Positions 32,873-41,001 of a stretch of 64,000 nucleotides of DNA are shown in pieces (the stretch's first letter is position 1; every line of letters starts with the position of its first letter). This DNA comes from Alloprevotella sp. OH1205_COT-284 (lineage in GTDB: Bacteria; Bacteroidota; Bacteroidia; Bacteroidales; Bacteroidaceae). The notes below the pieces were generated by a model. The model worked only from the letters and a program-made list of their open reading frames with translations. It did not search any database and was not told the DNA's origin. The position numbers were made by a program, and so were the translations under genes. The stretch spans positions 165,748 to 229,747 of the forward strand of contig NZ_RQYI01000001.1 of NCBI RefSeq assembly GCF_003859795.1, written 5' to 3'.

Positions 32873-34531
32873 ATGTTTGAAGGACAACCGAAAGGGCTAT
32901 ATGCCCTTGCTCTTGCCAACACGGGTGAGCGGTTTGGTTACTACACCATGCTCGCCATCTTCACCCTCTTTCTGCAAGCCAAATTCGGCTATACCGAAGC
33001 AGAAACTTCAACTATCTTCGGCGGCTTCCTGGCCGGTGTTTACTTCCTGCCCCTCATTGGCGGAATTCTGGCCGACAAGTTCGGCTACGGCCGCATGGTC
33101 GTTTCGGGCTTCGCCGTCATGTTTCTCGGCTACATCCTCCTCTCCATTCCCACCGACAATGTGAGCGGTAAAATAATGATGTTCGGATCGCTCACGCTCA
33201 TCGCCATCGGTACGGGGCTTTTCAAGGGAAATCTCCAAGTGATGGTGGGTAATCTCTACGAAGATGCCAAATATTCCGGTAAGCGCGATACCGCTTTTTC
33301 GCTCTTCTACATGGCCATCAACATCGGCGCCATGTTTGCCCCGACGGCGGCCAAGAAGATGACCAACTACATGCTCGCCAAGTATGGCTTCACCTACGAG
33401 GCTCAAATCCCCGCTTTGGCTCACCAGCACCTCGACGGTACGATTTCAGCGGCCAACAGCACGATTCTTGAAAACCTCAAAGCCGCTCAAAACTATGCCG
33501 GCGAAACGACGGCTTTTGCCAATGACTACATCGCCCGTCTTTCCGAAGCCTACAACTACGGCTTCGGTGTGGCCTGTGTTTCGCTCATCGTGTCGGTGTT
33601 GATCTATTTCGGTTTCCGCAAATCTTTCAAGCATGTTGAAAGCAGTGCCAAGGCTGCCGCCGCAAGCACGCAAAACACCGTAGAAGAACTTTCTCCGCAA
33701 GAGACCAAAGACCGCGTGGTGGCACTCGTGCTCGTCTTTGCGGTGGTGATTTTCTTCTGGATGGCCTTCCACCAAAACGGTCTTACCATGACGTTCTTCG
33801 CGCGCGACTACACCGAATCCACGGCCACAGGCCTGACCCGCATCGGTTTCGACGTGTTCAACCTCGCGCTCATCGCCGCCTTTATTTACGCAGTTTTTGC
33901 CGTTGTGCAATCGGCCACGGCCAAAGCCAAGACCATTGCCGGCCTCGTGGCCGTGGGTTGCTTGGGTGCTCTCGCTTTCAAGTATGTCAATACCGAAGAG
34001 GTGGTTAAGTTCCTGCCCTCCGATTTCCAACAGTTCAACCCCTTCTTTGTGGTAGCCCTCACGCCCGTTTCTCTCGCCATCTTCTCGTCGTTGGCCAAAT
34101 CGGGCAAAGAACCCTCCGCGCCGCGCAAAATCGGTATCGGTATGTTCATTGCCTCGCTCGGTTTCCTCATTCTCGCCATCGGTTCGCTCGGTCTGCCCAC
34201 GCCCGACGCGCTCAAAGCCGACGCCGGCCTGCAAACGCTCGTTTCGCCCAACTGGCTCATCAGCACCTATCTCGTGCTCACCTTCGCCGAATTGCTGCTC
34301 TCTCCCATGGGCATCTCTTTTGTGTCCAAAGTGGCTCCCCCCAAGCTCAAAGGCGCCATGATGGGCGGCTGGTTTGCCGCCACGGCCATCGGCAACTACC
34401 TTGTGAGCATCATCGGCTACCTTTGGGGCGGTTTGCCGCTCTGGTCGCTCTGGGCAATCCTCATCGTGCTCTGCCTCCTCTCTTTCCTGTTTATCTTCTC
34501 TCAGATGAAGAAACTCGAAAAAGTAGGCTGA
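32873..34531 (+). CDS. POT-family proton-coupled oligopeptide transporter
   Basis: Inner-membrane MFS transporter taking up di- and tripeptides, 552 residues from the ATG at 32873. The N-terminal helix carries the POT signature around NTGERFGYYTM (residues 17-27; the ExxERFxYY motif with GE in place of the first E), followed by GVYFLPLIGGILADKFGYGR, then KGNLQVMVGNLY and, in the second half, FFWMAFHQNGLTMTFF. A long central loop (A/S/Q-rich) precedes helix 7. The expected 12-14 membrane segments are visible. Single gene with a strong terminator. Confidence 0.92.
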   Translation: MFEGQPKGLYALALANTGERFGYYTMLAIFTLFLQAKFGYTEAETSTIFGGFLAGVYFLPLIGGILADKFGYGRMVVSGFAVMFLGYILLSIPTDNVSGKIMMFGSLTLIAIGTGLFKGNLQVMVGNLYEDAKYSGKRDTAFSLFYMAINIGAMFAPTAAKKMTNYMLAKYGFTYEAQIPALAHQHLDGTISAANSTILENLKAAQNYAGETTAFANDYIARLSEAYNYGFGVACVSLIVSVLIYFGFRKSFKHVESSAKAAAASTQNTVEELSPQETKDRVVALVLVFAVVIFFWMAFHQNGLTMTFFARDYTESTATGLTRIGFDVFNLALIAAFIYAVFAVVQSATAKAKTIAGLVAVGCLGALAFKYVNTEEVVKFLPSDFQQFNPFFVVALTPVSLAIFSSLAKSGKEPSAPRKIGIGMFIASLGFLILAIGSLGLPTPDALKADAGLQTLVSPNWLISTYLVLTFAELLLSPMGISFVSKVAPPKLKGAMMGGWFAATAIGNYLVSIIGYLWGGLPLWSLWAILIVLCLLSFLFIFSQMKKLEKVG

Positions 34532-34577
34532 TCCCCTTCGCTGTCGTTGCCGTGGGCACGGCATCGCCTCAAAACAC

Positions 34578-34624
34578 CACCGCCCTTTCAGGCTTGCTGC
34601 TTGAAAGGGCGGTGCTCTTTTTGT
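34578..34624 (+). terminator. Terminator of peptide transporter gene
   Basis: Perfect 13-bp stem CACCGCCCTTTCA/TGAAAGGGCGGTG then CTCTTTTTGTG. It lies between converging genes. Confidence 0.88.
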
Positions 34625-34677
34625 GTGAGGAGTGCGCGGAATGTTGCGCGTGTGTCGCGTGAAATGTCGCGATGATT

Positions 34678-35631
34678 TTAGCGCAGACGTTCCGAGAGTT
34701 TTTCGAGCATATCTGCGGTCATGGATTCGAGGTCGAAACGAGGGTTCCAATCCCATTCGGCACGTGCACAACTGTCGTCGAGGCTGTTCGGCCATGAAGA
34801 AGCGATGCTTTGTTTGAGCGCGTCCACTTGATAGGTTATTTCGAAATCGGGGCGGTGGTGGCGAATGGCTTCGCAGATCTGTCCCGGTTCAAAGCTCATC
34901 GAGGCGATGTTGAACCCGTTGCGATGCACAAGGCGCGTGGGATCGGCTTCCATGAGGCGTACACAGGCGTCGAGTGCGTCGGGCATATACATCATGTCCA
35001 TATAGGTGCCTTCGGCGATGGGGCAAACAAACTTTTCGCCCTTGACGGCGGCATAATAGATGTCTACGGCATAGTCCGTTGTTCCGCCTCCCGGAGGCGT
35101 GACGTTGGAAATCAGACCGGGGAAGCGCACCGATCGCGTATCCACGCCGAATTTGTTGTAGTAGTAGTCGGAGAGCAATTCGGTGGTCACTTTCGACACC
35201 CCGTAAATCGTGCGAGGGCGTTGCACCGTGTCTTGCGGCGTGGCATCGCGCGGCGTTTCGGGGCCGAACGATCCGATGCTCGACGGGGTGAAGACGGCAC
35301 AACCGTTTTCGCGTGCCACTTCGAGCACGTTCCACAGCCCGTCCACACCGATTTTCCAAGCCAAACGCGGTTTGCTTTCCGCCACCACCGAGAGGAGGGC
35401 GGCGAGGTTGTAAATGGTGTCCGTGTTGTGTTTTCTCACAACTTCCGCGATGGCACCGGCGTCGGTCACATCGCAAATCTCGGCAGGCCCCGATTCGAGA
35501 AGCTCACCCTTAGGCTCTGCTCCGACAATGTAGCCGGCCACAACGTTTTCGTTGCCATAAATGCCACGAAGCTCCATAGTTAGCTCAGAACCGATTTGTC
35601 CTGTGGCACCAATCACCAGTATTTTTTTCAT
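34678..35631 (-). CDS. NAD-dependent epimerase-type L-threonine 3-dehydrogenase
   Basis: Short-chain dehydrogenase of the extended (UDP-galactose-epimerase-like) type, 317 residues. It opens with the Rossmann motif LVIGATGQIGSELT (residues 5-18); SSIGSFGP near 116-123 supplies the Ser and YGVSK near 143-147 the Tyr/Lys of catalysis. The sequence pattern (GVDGLWNVLEVA, SVRFPGLIS, TTDYAVDIYYAAVKG) matches the bacterial SDR-type L-threonine 3-dehydrogenases, converting threonine to 2-amino-3-ketobutyrate. No kbl (glycine C-acetyltransferase) gene is adjacent. It has a long leader with a hairpin. Confidence 0.88.
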   Translation of the reverse strand: MKKILVIGATGQIGSELTMELRGIYGNENVVAGYIVGAEPKGELLESGPAEICDVTDAGAIAEVVRKHNTDTIYNLAALLSVVAESKPRLAWKIGVDGLWNVLEVARENGCAVFTPSSIGSFGPETPRDATPQDTVQRPRTIYGVSKVTTELLSDYYYNKFGVDTRSVRFPGLISNVTPPGGGTTDYAVDIYYAAVKGEKFVCPIAEGTYMDMMYMPDALDACVRLMEADPTRLVHRNGFNIASMSFEPGQICEAIRHHRPDFEITYQVDALKQSIASSWPNSLDDSCARAEWDWNPRFDLESMTADMLEKLSERLR

Positions 35632-35671
35632 GTAAATCTAATAAGGATAAATAAGTTTGGACATACTATTG

Positions 35672-35695
35672 AATGGCTCGCCGAAGCGAGCCATT
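35672..35695 (-). promoter_or_regulatory. Leader hairpin upstream of threonine dehydrogenase gene
   Basis: Perfect 10-bp stem AATGGCTCGC/GCGAGCCATT closed by a CGAA/TTCG tetraloop, inside the predicted 90-nt leader, about 40 nt upstream of the ATG. No T-run follows on the minus strand, so it is not a terminator; a stability or regulatory element is possible. Confidence 0.55.
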
Positions 35696-35726
35696 TTCAA
35701 TAAGCAAATCATTCATTTTATGCAAG

Positions 35727-35758
35727 CAAAGGTACGGCAAGCCGTGCGATTAAACAAA
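35727..35758 (-). promoter_or_regulatory. Promoter of threonine dehydrogenase gene
   Basis: Minus strand TTTG (35755-35758), 20 nt, TACCTTTG (35727-35734). Confidence 0.82.
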
Positions 35759-35759
35759 G

Positions 35760-36074
35760 AAAAAAGAGAGTATTTTCTTTTTATGCACGTTAATATACGC
35801 AAATCGTCATGTTTATGCGGATAAAATTATTCTCAATAGGAAAATATAGGTATATTCAGCTGTTTTTCTGTCTTTTTTATTGTTGCTGTCCGGCAAACTT
35901 CAAAACCGCATAAAAATCTTGCCCGAAATCTTGCATAATGGGATTTCGGACTTTCTTTTTGAAAAAGCAAACTCCCTTGTCGGATCATTTTTTCGTGACG
36001 TGGCCGAACGCACCTTTGGCGGCACATCAAATGTGTTTTTTAGGGGAGGGAGCGCATTATGTGGGCTTCCCCAA
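35760..36074. other. A+T-rich gap before family B copy 2
   Basis: No gene seen; short open frames have no recognisable product and no promoter. Confidence 0.5.
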
Positions 36075-36610
36075 TGTTTATTTCGTGAAATCGTCGAAAA
36101 ACATACACTGCGTCTTTCATGTTGCTGAATTTCAATGGTATGCGAGTGTATGCAGCGATTTGCTATTATACATCGGTAAAGATTAAGTCCGTGAGGCACA
36201 GGGGAATAGGAATGTAGGCAGATTTTCCGAAAACCTACACGGCCTACATGGTTGGGACTTCGGGCATTCGGATGCCTTACCGATAGTGTGTGTAGGTTGT
36301 GATGACGAATGTAGTTGTTTTTTCGCGTTGTCTACATTCGCAACGGTTTGTATATCTGTGATTTAGTGTCGAAATGTAGACAATGTAGATAAAAAGAAGG
36401 AAAAATCCCGGTAGAGGCGAAAAATTGCTGTTTTCGCGAGAATTTCTCCCGACTTCTCTTCGGCTTGTCCGGATCTACCTTCCATGCGTCGTCGTCATCT
36501 TGCCCAAGGAGTTGTGGAAAACGGAGTAACGAGTAGAAAAAACTACTCGTTACTTAAAATTTTCTGCTCGTTATGTAGAAAAATCTATCACGGACCTAAT
36601 TTCCGCAAGT
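36075..36610 (+). repeat. Family B intergenic element, copy 2
   Basis: Reverse match of 13283-13750. The core iterons AATGTAGAC alternate: plus near 36212, minus near 36233 and 36243, plus near 36288 and 36308, minus near 36330, plus tandem pair 36374-36391 (AATGTAGACAATGTAGAT). CTGAATTTCA lies at 36125-36134. The right edge (about 36525-36610) is built of 21-nt units: CTACTCGTTACTTAAAATTT, CTGCTCGTTATGTAGAAAAA and two diverged ones. Not coding. Confidence 0.78.
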
Positions 36611-36688
36611 TCCTACTTGTTACGCAAAAAGAGGCATTCGCGGAAGACGGGGAAGAATATCGAAACGTCCCATTGAGATTGTCGGGAG

Positions 36689-38017
36689 CTACATCGGTAG
36701 TGGATTTCCGACATTGTCGTCCGAAGACGGGGCTATAATGTCTTTTTCCGCCGGCAGGGCAAGGCTGTCGGGACTGTTTTTGCTTTGGGGAAGATCTTCG
36801 GTGAGAGCACGACAAAGCCGATCTTGAAAACGTCGCCCCACGGAGGAGCGAAGCAGCCCTTGATTGATAACGGCAAAACAGAGCTGATGCCCATTGGCGG
36901 CAAGGGCATAGCCGGCCAGCGAGGTGATGCCCTCCACGGTGCCCGTTTTGGCACGGACGTTGCCTTGTGCCGATGTGCCGATGCAGCGGCGGCGAAGGGT
37001 GCCGTCGCGCCCCATGACCGGTAGTGAGGGAAGGAGATGGTTGTAGATTTCTTCGTTGAGATAGGCGTAGCGCAAGGCACAAACGAGGAGTTCCGGCGTG
37101 AGATAGTTGTAGAGCGACAAGCCGCTGCCGTCCGCCACTTGGTAGTCGGAGGATTGAAGGCCGAGAGAAGAGAAGAAACGCTCGAATTTCTTGACCGCTT
37201 GTTTGCGATCGGCGTAAGGGTGTGCGGATTGTGCGGCAAGGTGATAGAAGAGGCTTTCGGCATAAAAATTGTCGGATCGCTTCATCATTGGGTGAAGAAT
37301 TTGGTCGATGTTGTGCGAGCGCGACACAAGGAGCGTGGCGGAATCGGGCAACAGCCCATGGCGCATTTGACCGTCGAAAGCGATGCCGGCCGCCGCCAGC
37401 GATCGTTGAAAGGCTGCGGCGAGAGTTTCGCGTCCCCGGTAGGCGAGAGGGGTGAGGGGAGGTTCGCGGTCGTCCCAACACCAGCCCCAGCCGAGCGTGG
37501 CGGTGTCTTTCAGAGAACGGTCGAGAATGATGTCGCCACCGATATGGCGAATGCCTTTTTTACTCAAATGAGCGACCATGGCACGAAGGTCGTCGCGCCC
37601 GAAAAGCGGGTCGAAACCTCCTTTCACTATGATATGGCCGGGGAGGAGGGTGTCAATGGGTGAGGCCGTGGCATAGAGGTTGGTGGAGAGCTTGTAGTCG
37701 CTGCCGAGGCGGTCGAGGGCGACGATGGCAGTGAGGAGTTTCATCGTCGATGCCGGCCGCAACAATTGCCGATGACCGTAGCGGTAGAGGGCGGTGTCGG
37801 CGGTGAGGTCGTAGACGTAAAGCCCGATTTGCGATTGTTGGGAAAGATCGCCTTGCAGGAGTTCGTCGATGCGGCTTTTAATGACTTTGGCGAAAGTTTC
37901 GGTGGAGTGTCGAGCGGTGAAATCGGCAGCGTTTTCTCTGTGAAGCGAGCGGTTTTGAGCCGGAAGGGCTGAAAATCGAAAGACGAGAAGCAGGGCGAAA
38001 AGAACAAATCGAAGCAT
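36689..38017 (-). CDS. dacB: D-alanyl-D-alanine carboxypeptidase/endopeptidase (PBP4, S13)
   Basis: Periplasmic low-molecular-weight penicillin-binding protein that trims or cleaves peptidoglycan cross-links. It is 442 residues from the ATG at 38017 (MLRFVLFALLLVFRFSALPAQ, signal peptide); the longer frame starts with a TTG and is less likely. The catalytic motifs are complete: SxxK as STMK (S90-K93), SxN as SDN in MKRSDNFYAES, and KTG in VRAKTGTVEG. The 70-100 residue insert typical of PBP4 between the first two motifs is present. It lies downstream of the two ompH genes with a 136-bp gap. Confidence 0.93.
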   Translation of the reverse strand: MLRFVLFALLLVFRFSALPAQNRSLHRENAADFTARHSTETFAKVIKSRIDELLQGDLSQQSQIGLYVYDLTADTALYRYGHRQLLRPASTMKLLTAIVALDRLGSDYKLSTNLYATASPIDTLLPGHIIVKGGFDPLFGRDDLRAMVAHLSKKGIRHIGGDIILDRSLKDTATLGWGWCWDDREPPLTPLAYRGRETLAAAFQRSLAAAGIAFDGQMRHGLLPDSATLLVSRSHNIDQILHPMMKRSDNFYAESLFYHLAAQSAHPYADRKQAVKKFERFFSSLGLQSSDYQVADGSGLSLYNYLTPELLVCALRYAYLNEEIYNHLLPSLPVMGRDGTLRRRCIGTSAQGNVRAKTGTVEGITSLAGYALAANGHQLCFAVINQGLLRSSVGRRFQDRLCRALTEDLPQSKNSPDSLALPAEKDIIAPSSDDNVGNPLPM

Positions 38018-38153
38018 GGGCGGCAACTGATGTTCGAAAACGAGAAAGACAGACGGAAGGAATGAAAAATAGCATTTGAAACGGAGAAGGGCAAAGGAAT
38101 GCCCGTGTTTCTCTGTTTCAAATGCTAATGATGACGGACGAAAGCCGTTTGTT

Positions 38154-38660
38154 TTATTTGATGCCGAGTTTGGCTTTGATTTGTGCGCTGATGTCGGTGG
38201 AGAGCGCGCTGTTGATGCTCAGCCCTGCTACGATGGCCTTGTCTACGCCATAGACGTATCCGCCTTCTTTCAGCACGGCTTCAATGGCAGCATACACCTT
38301 TTCTTGAATGGGCTGCATCTTTTTCTGAGATTCTTGGCGGAAAGCCTGCTCGTTGTCTTGATAGGCTTGACGAATGCGCTGTTGGAGCTCTTGCAATTCC
38401 TGTTGGCGACGTTGGCGCATGTTGGCCGGTGTGCTTTCGTTGATTTCCGATTCAAATTTCTGCACCTTTGTTTGCAACTCTTTTTCCATGGCTTCGAGAT
38501 CGGCCTGATATTGTTTGCCGAGGGCTTCGAGAGCGGTTTGTGCGGCTTGTGCTTCGGGATAGATTTTCAAGATTTCTCCGGAGTCGAAGTGTGCAAACTT
38601 CTGAGCGAGGATCGTGAGGGGTGCCATCATCAGCACCAAGATCATGAGTTTTTTGAACAT
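38154..38660 (-). CDS. OmpH/Skp family periplasmic chaperone, second copy
   Basis: 168 residues: signal peptide (MFKKLMILVLMMAPLTILAQ), a beta edge (KFAHFDSGEILKIYPE) and a long Q/E-rich coiled coil (about 45-125), then the return strand. Skp proteins hold unfolded outer-membrane proteins in the periplasm. It sits directly after a paralogue, the usual tandem arrangement in Bacteroidota, though the customary bamA upstream is missing here. A -7 box lies between the two paralogues. Confidence 0.9.
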   Translation of the reverse strand: MFKKLMILVLMMAPLTILAQKFAHFDSGEILKIYPEAQAAQTALEALGKQYQADLEAMEKELQTKVQKFESEINESTPANMRQRRQQELQELQQRIRQAYQDNEQAFRQESQKKMQPIQEKVYAAIEAVLKEGGYVYGVDKAIVAGLSINSALSTDISAQIKAKLGIK

Positions 38661-38689
38661 GTTGATAAAGGTTTGTTGATTTTCGGTGA

Positions 38690-38697
38690 CAAAAGTA
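38690..38697 (-). promoter_or_regulatory. -7 element before second ompH gene
   Basis: Minus strand TACTTTTG about 30 nt upstream of the ATG at 38660, without a -33 match; internal promoter of the tandem. Confidence 0.4.
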
Positions 38698-38703
38698 CTA
38701 CTT

Positions 38704-39222
38704 TTAGTTGGAATAGCCTAATTTAGAGAGCACCTCATTGCTAATGTCAATGGCCGGCGAAGCAAAAACGATGCCCGCCCCTTCGCTGGCGCGATCGAGG
38801 ATGAGCTGGAAGCCTTTGGCCTGCGCAATGCCTTTTATGGCATTGTAAACCTCGTCTTGAATGGGTTCGAGCAGGGCGATTCGCTTTTTATGCAGTTCGC
38901 CTTCGGGGCCAAAATACTTTTTCTTCAATTCGGCGGCCGATTTCTCTTTGGCCACAATGCTCTCTTCGCGCTCCTTCTTTTGGGCTTCGGAGAGAAACAC
39001 CGATTCGTTCTGATAGTTGCGATAGAGGGTTTTGGCTTCGTTGTCGAACGCTTCGACCTCGGCCTGCCATTTTTTGGAAACTTGGTTGAGTTGTTCGTTG
39101 GCACGCTCATAAGCGGGAATGTTGCTCATGATGTATTCCATGTCGATGAGGGCGAACTTTTGGGCACGACTGCCGCCGATGCAGGCGATCGTGAGGAAAA
39201 GAAGAACTAAAAACTTTTTCAT
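38704..39222 (-). CDS. OmpH/Skp family periplasmic chaperone, first copy
   Basis: 172 residues from the ATG at 39222 (MKKFLVLLFLTIACIGGSRAQ). Same plan as its neighbour: KFALIDMEYIMSNIPAYERAN, a charged coiled coil with KEREESIVAKEKSAAELKKK, and the return KGFQLILDRASEGAGIVFASP. The two paralogues share layout but low identity, implying an old duplication. The longer frame to 39288 adds a spurious lead before the signal peptide. Confidence 0.9.
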   Translation of the reverse strand: MKKFLVLLFLTIACIGGSRAQKFALIDMEYIMSNIPAYERANEQLNQVSKKWQAEVEAFDNEAKTLYRNYQNESVFLSEAQKKEREESIVAKEKSAAELKKKYFGPEGELHKKRIALLEPIQDEVYNAIKGIAQAKGFQLILDRASEGAGIVFASPAIDISNEVLSKLGYSN

Positions 39223-39253
39223 GTCGGAAAAGGAAAAAAGAAAAAAACTGCTA

Positions 39254-39261
39254 CAAATGTA
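39254..39261 (-). promoter_or_regulatory. -7 element for ompH tandem
   Basis: Minus strand TACATTTG, about 31 nt upstream of the ATG at 39222; no clear -33. Confidence 0.5.
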
Positions 39262-39394
39262 GAGGATAATACTTGAACGATAAAACACCCGACGGCAAAA
39301 CGTGATGTGTCGGGCATTTTTTAACAGAACAATGCCGTTGCAACGAGCCGTTTTAACAATGGAACACTACCGTGAGAAGACAAAGACGGAGTGG

Positions 39395-40468
39395 TCATAA
39401 AAATTCTTCACCCAATCTGACGTGTACTTCTGAGGCAAGCCTGCGAGGTATTGAGGCGTCGTTGTTGGGCATGATGACGAGCATGTTTCCTTCGAGCACG
39501 ACAAGATAATTGTCTAAACCTCGAACAACGGCTCCCATCGTTTCGGGCAGACAGACCAACGTGTTTTTCGTGCCTTGAAAAATCACGCCCGCTCCACCGA
39601 TCGTGACATTGCCATCTACATTGCCGGGAAGCGTTTCTTTCATCACCGGCCACGATCCCACATCGCGCCAACCGAACGTGCATTCTTGTACCACGGTGTC
39701 TTGTCGTCGTTCGAGAATGATGCTGTCGAGCGTGCAAAATTCTGCCATGGGAAAACAGCGTTTGAGCAGTGCTTCTTCGTCGGCATCGGCAAGATGTGAA
39801 GCGTCTGTTTGCGCGATAACGGGAAATAAATGGGCAAATTCCTCCTGCATGGTAGAGGCTTTCCACAAAAACAAACCGGTGTTCCAAAGAAATTCGCCGC
39901 TCTCGATAAAGGTGCGTGCAAACTCGATCGGCGGTTTTTCGGTAAACGATTTGACGGTGCGGCGGTGTTCGTCGAGCTGCTCCCCTTTTTGAATGTAGCC
40001 GAAAGCCGTCACGGGAGAATTGGCTTTGACACTCATGGCCAAAAAGTGATCGGAGTGGCGCACATAGTCCAAACCCTGAACAATTTCTCTTGTAAAAGAA
40101 GCATCGCTCGTGATGAACTGATCGGCCGGAGTGGCCACGAAGCAGGCGTCGGGATGTTTGCGCGCCAAACTCCATGAAGCCCAAGCCGCAGCCGGACCGG
40201 TGGACAGCTGCACCGGTTCGGCGAGAATTTGCGCATCGGAAATCTGAGGCAACTGTTCTCGTACAAGCCCGACATAGTCGGCAAAAGTGGAGATGTAGAT
40301 GTTTTCGATCGGGAGAAAAGCTGCAAAACGCTCGAAGGTGAGTTGAAGAAGCGTTTTTCCCACACCAAAAAAGTCTATGAATTGCTTGGGATGCTGTTCG
40401 CGGCTCGCCGGCCATAAGCGACGCCCCACGCCTCCGGCTAAGATGATGCAATAATCATTGGCTCTCAT
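39395..40468 (-). CDS. manC: Mannose-1-phosphate guanylyltransferase
   Basis: Makes GDP-mannose for glycan synthesis. It is 357 residues, nucleotidyltransferase domain only (no C-terminal isomerase fusion). Visible: LAGGVGRRLWPASREQHPKQF (residues 10-30, the GGxGxRLWPxSRxxxPKQF signature), ATPADQFI, the FTEKPP sugar-binding motif near 176-181 and GEFLWNTGLFLWK. It could feed the surface polysaccharide, fucose or O-glycan pathways; none is in this window. 172 bp separate it from ompH. Confidence 0.94.
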   Translation of the reverse strand: MRANDYCIILAGGVGRRLWPASREQHPKQFIDFFGVGKTLLQLTFERFAAFLPIENIYISTFADYVGLVREQLPQISDAQILAEPVQLSTGPAAAWASWSLARKHPDACFVATPADQFITSDASFTREIVQGLDYVRHSDHFLAMSVKANSPVTAFGYIQKGEQLDEHRRTVKSFTEKPPIEFARTFIESGEFLWNTGLFLWKASTMQEEFAHLFPVIAQTDASHLADADEEALLKRCFPMAEFCTLDSIILERRQDTVVQECTFGWRDVGSWPVMKETLPGNVDGNVTIGGAGVIFQGTKNTLVCLPETMGAVVRGLDNYLVVLEGNMLVIMPNNDASIPRRLASEVHVRLGEEFL

Positions 40469-40615
40469 GATATCTTTATTTTGGTAAAAATCTTTTTGCA
40501 GAGGCTTTTGCCTATGCGAATATAAACATTAAAACGCGAACGACTCTCTATAATTGTCGTAAAAGAGAGGAAAAACAAACTTTTATCCGATGCACCTCAT
40601 ATTTTCTCTTTCTTT

Positions 40616-40647
40616 TTTGGCGTGTTGCGAAAAATGCCGTATCTTTG
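40616..40647 (+). promoter_or_regulatory. Promoter of tRNA-Leu(CAA)
   Basis: TTTG (40616-40619), 20 nt, TATCTTTG (40640-40647), 50 nt before the tRNA. Confidence 0.82.
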
Positions 40648-40697
40648 CGGTCGCAATGCTGCCACAAGCAGTTTGTCGGTGGGTTTCACCGTTTGTT

Positions 40698-40779
40698 GCT
40701 CCGATGGCGGAATCGGTAGACGCGCTGGTCTCAAACACCAGTAGGGAAACCTGTGCCGGTTCGACCCCGGCTCGGAGTA
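40698..40779 (+). tRNA. tRNA-Leu (anticodon CAA)
   Basis: Acceptor GCTCCGA/TCGGAGT (terminal G-T pair), anticodon stem-loop CTGGT-CTCAAAC-ACCAG, long variable arm, T-arm CCGGTTCGACCCCGG. CCA is not encoded. Confidence 0.93.
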
Positions 40780-40790
40780 CAAAATGCGAA

Positions 40791-40826
40791 ACGCGAAGAA
40801 AAGTTTATTTTCTTCGCGTTTTTTCT
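40791..40826 (+). terminator. Terminator of tRNA-Leu(CAA)
   Basis: Perfect stem ACGCGAAGAAAA/TTTTCTTCGCGT around GTTTA, followed by TTTTTTCTTTC. Confidence 0.9.
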
Positions 40827-41001
40827 TTCTTCTTATTTTTTAATGGTTCAGTCGAGATTTCCGCAAAGCCTCTTAGCCCGTGTCGGCGTGTTGCCCGTAT
40901 TCCTGTATTTTGCTTCTGTGGATTTTAACCGTTCTTTTGTTGTGTGTCTGCTCTTGGTGTGAAAGTGGCTTGTGGGGTGGAAAATGGGCTTCGGGCAGAT
41001 T

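Noticed and set aside
40494..40507. TTTTTGCAGAGGCTT near the manC start as another C-family TIR
   Set aside because: No partner end within 300 bp; single match too short to trust.
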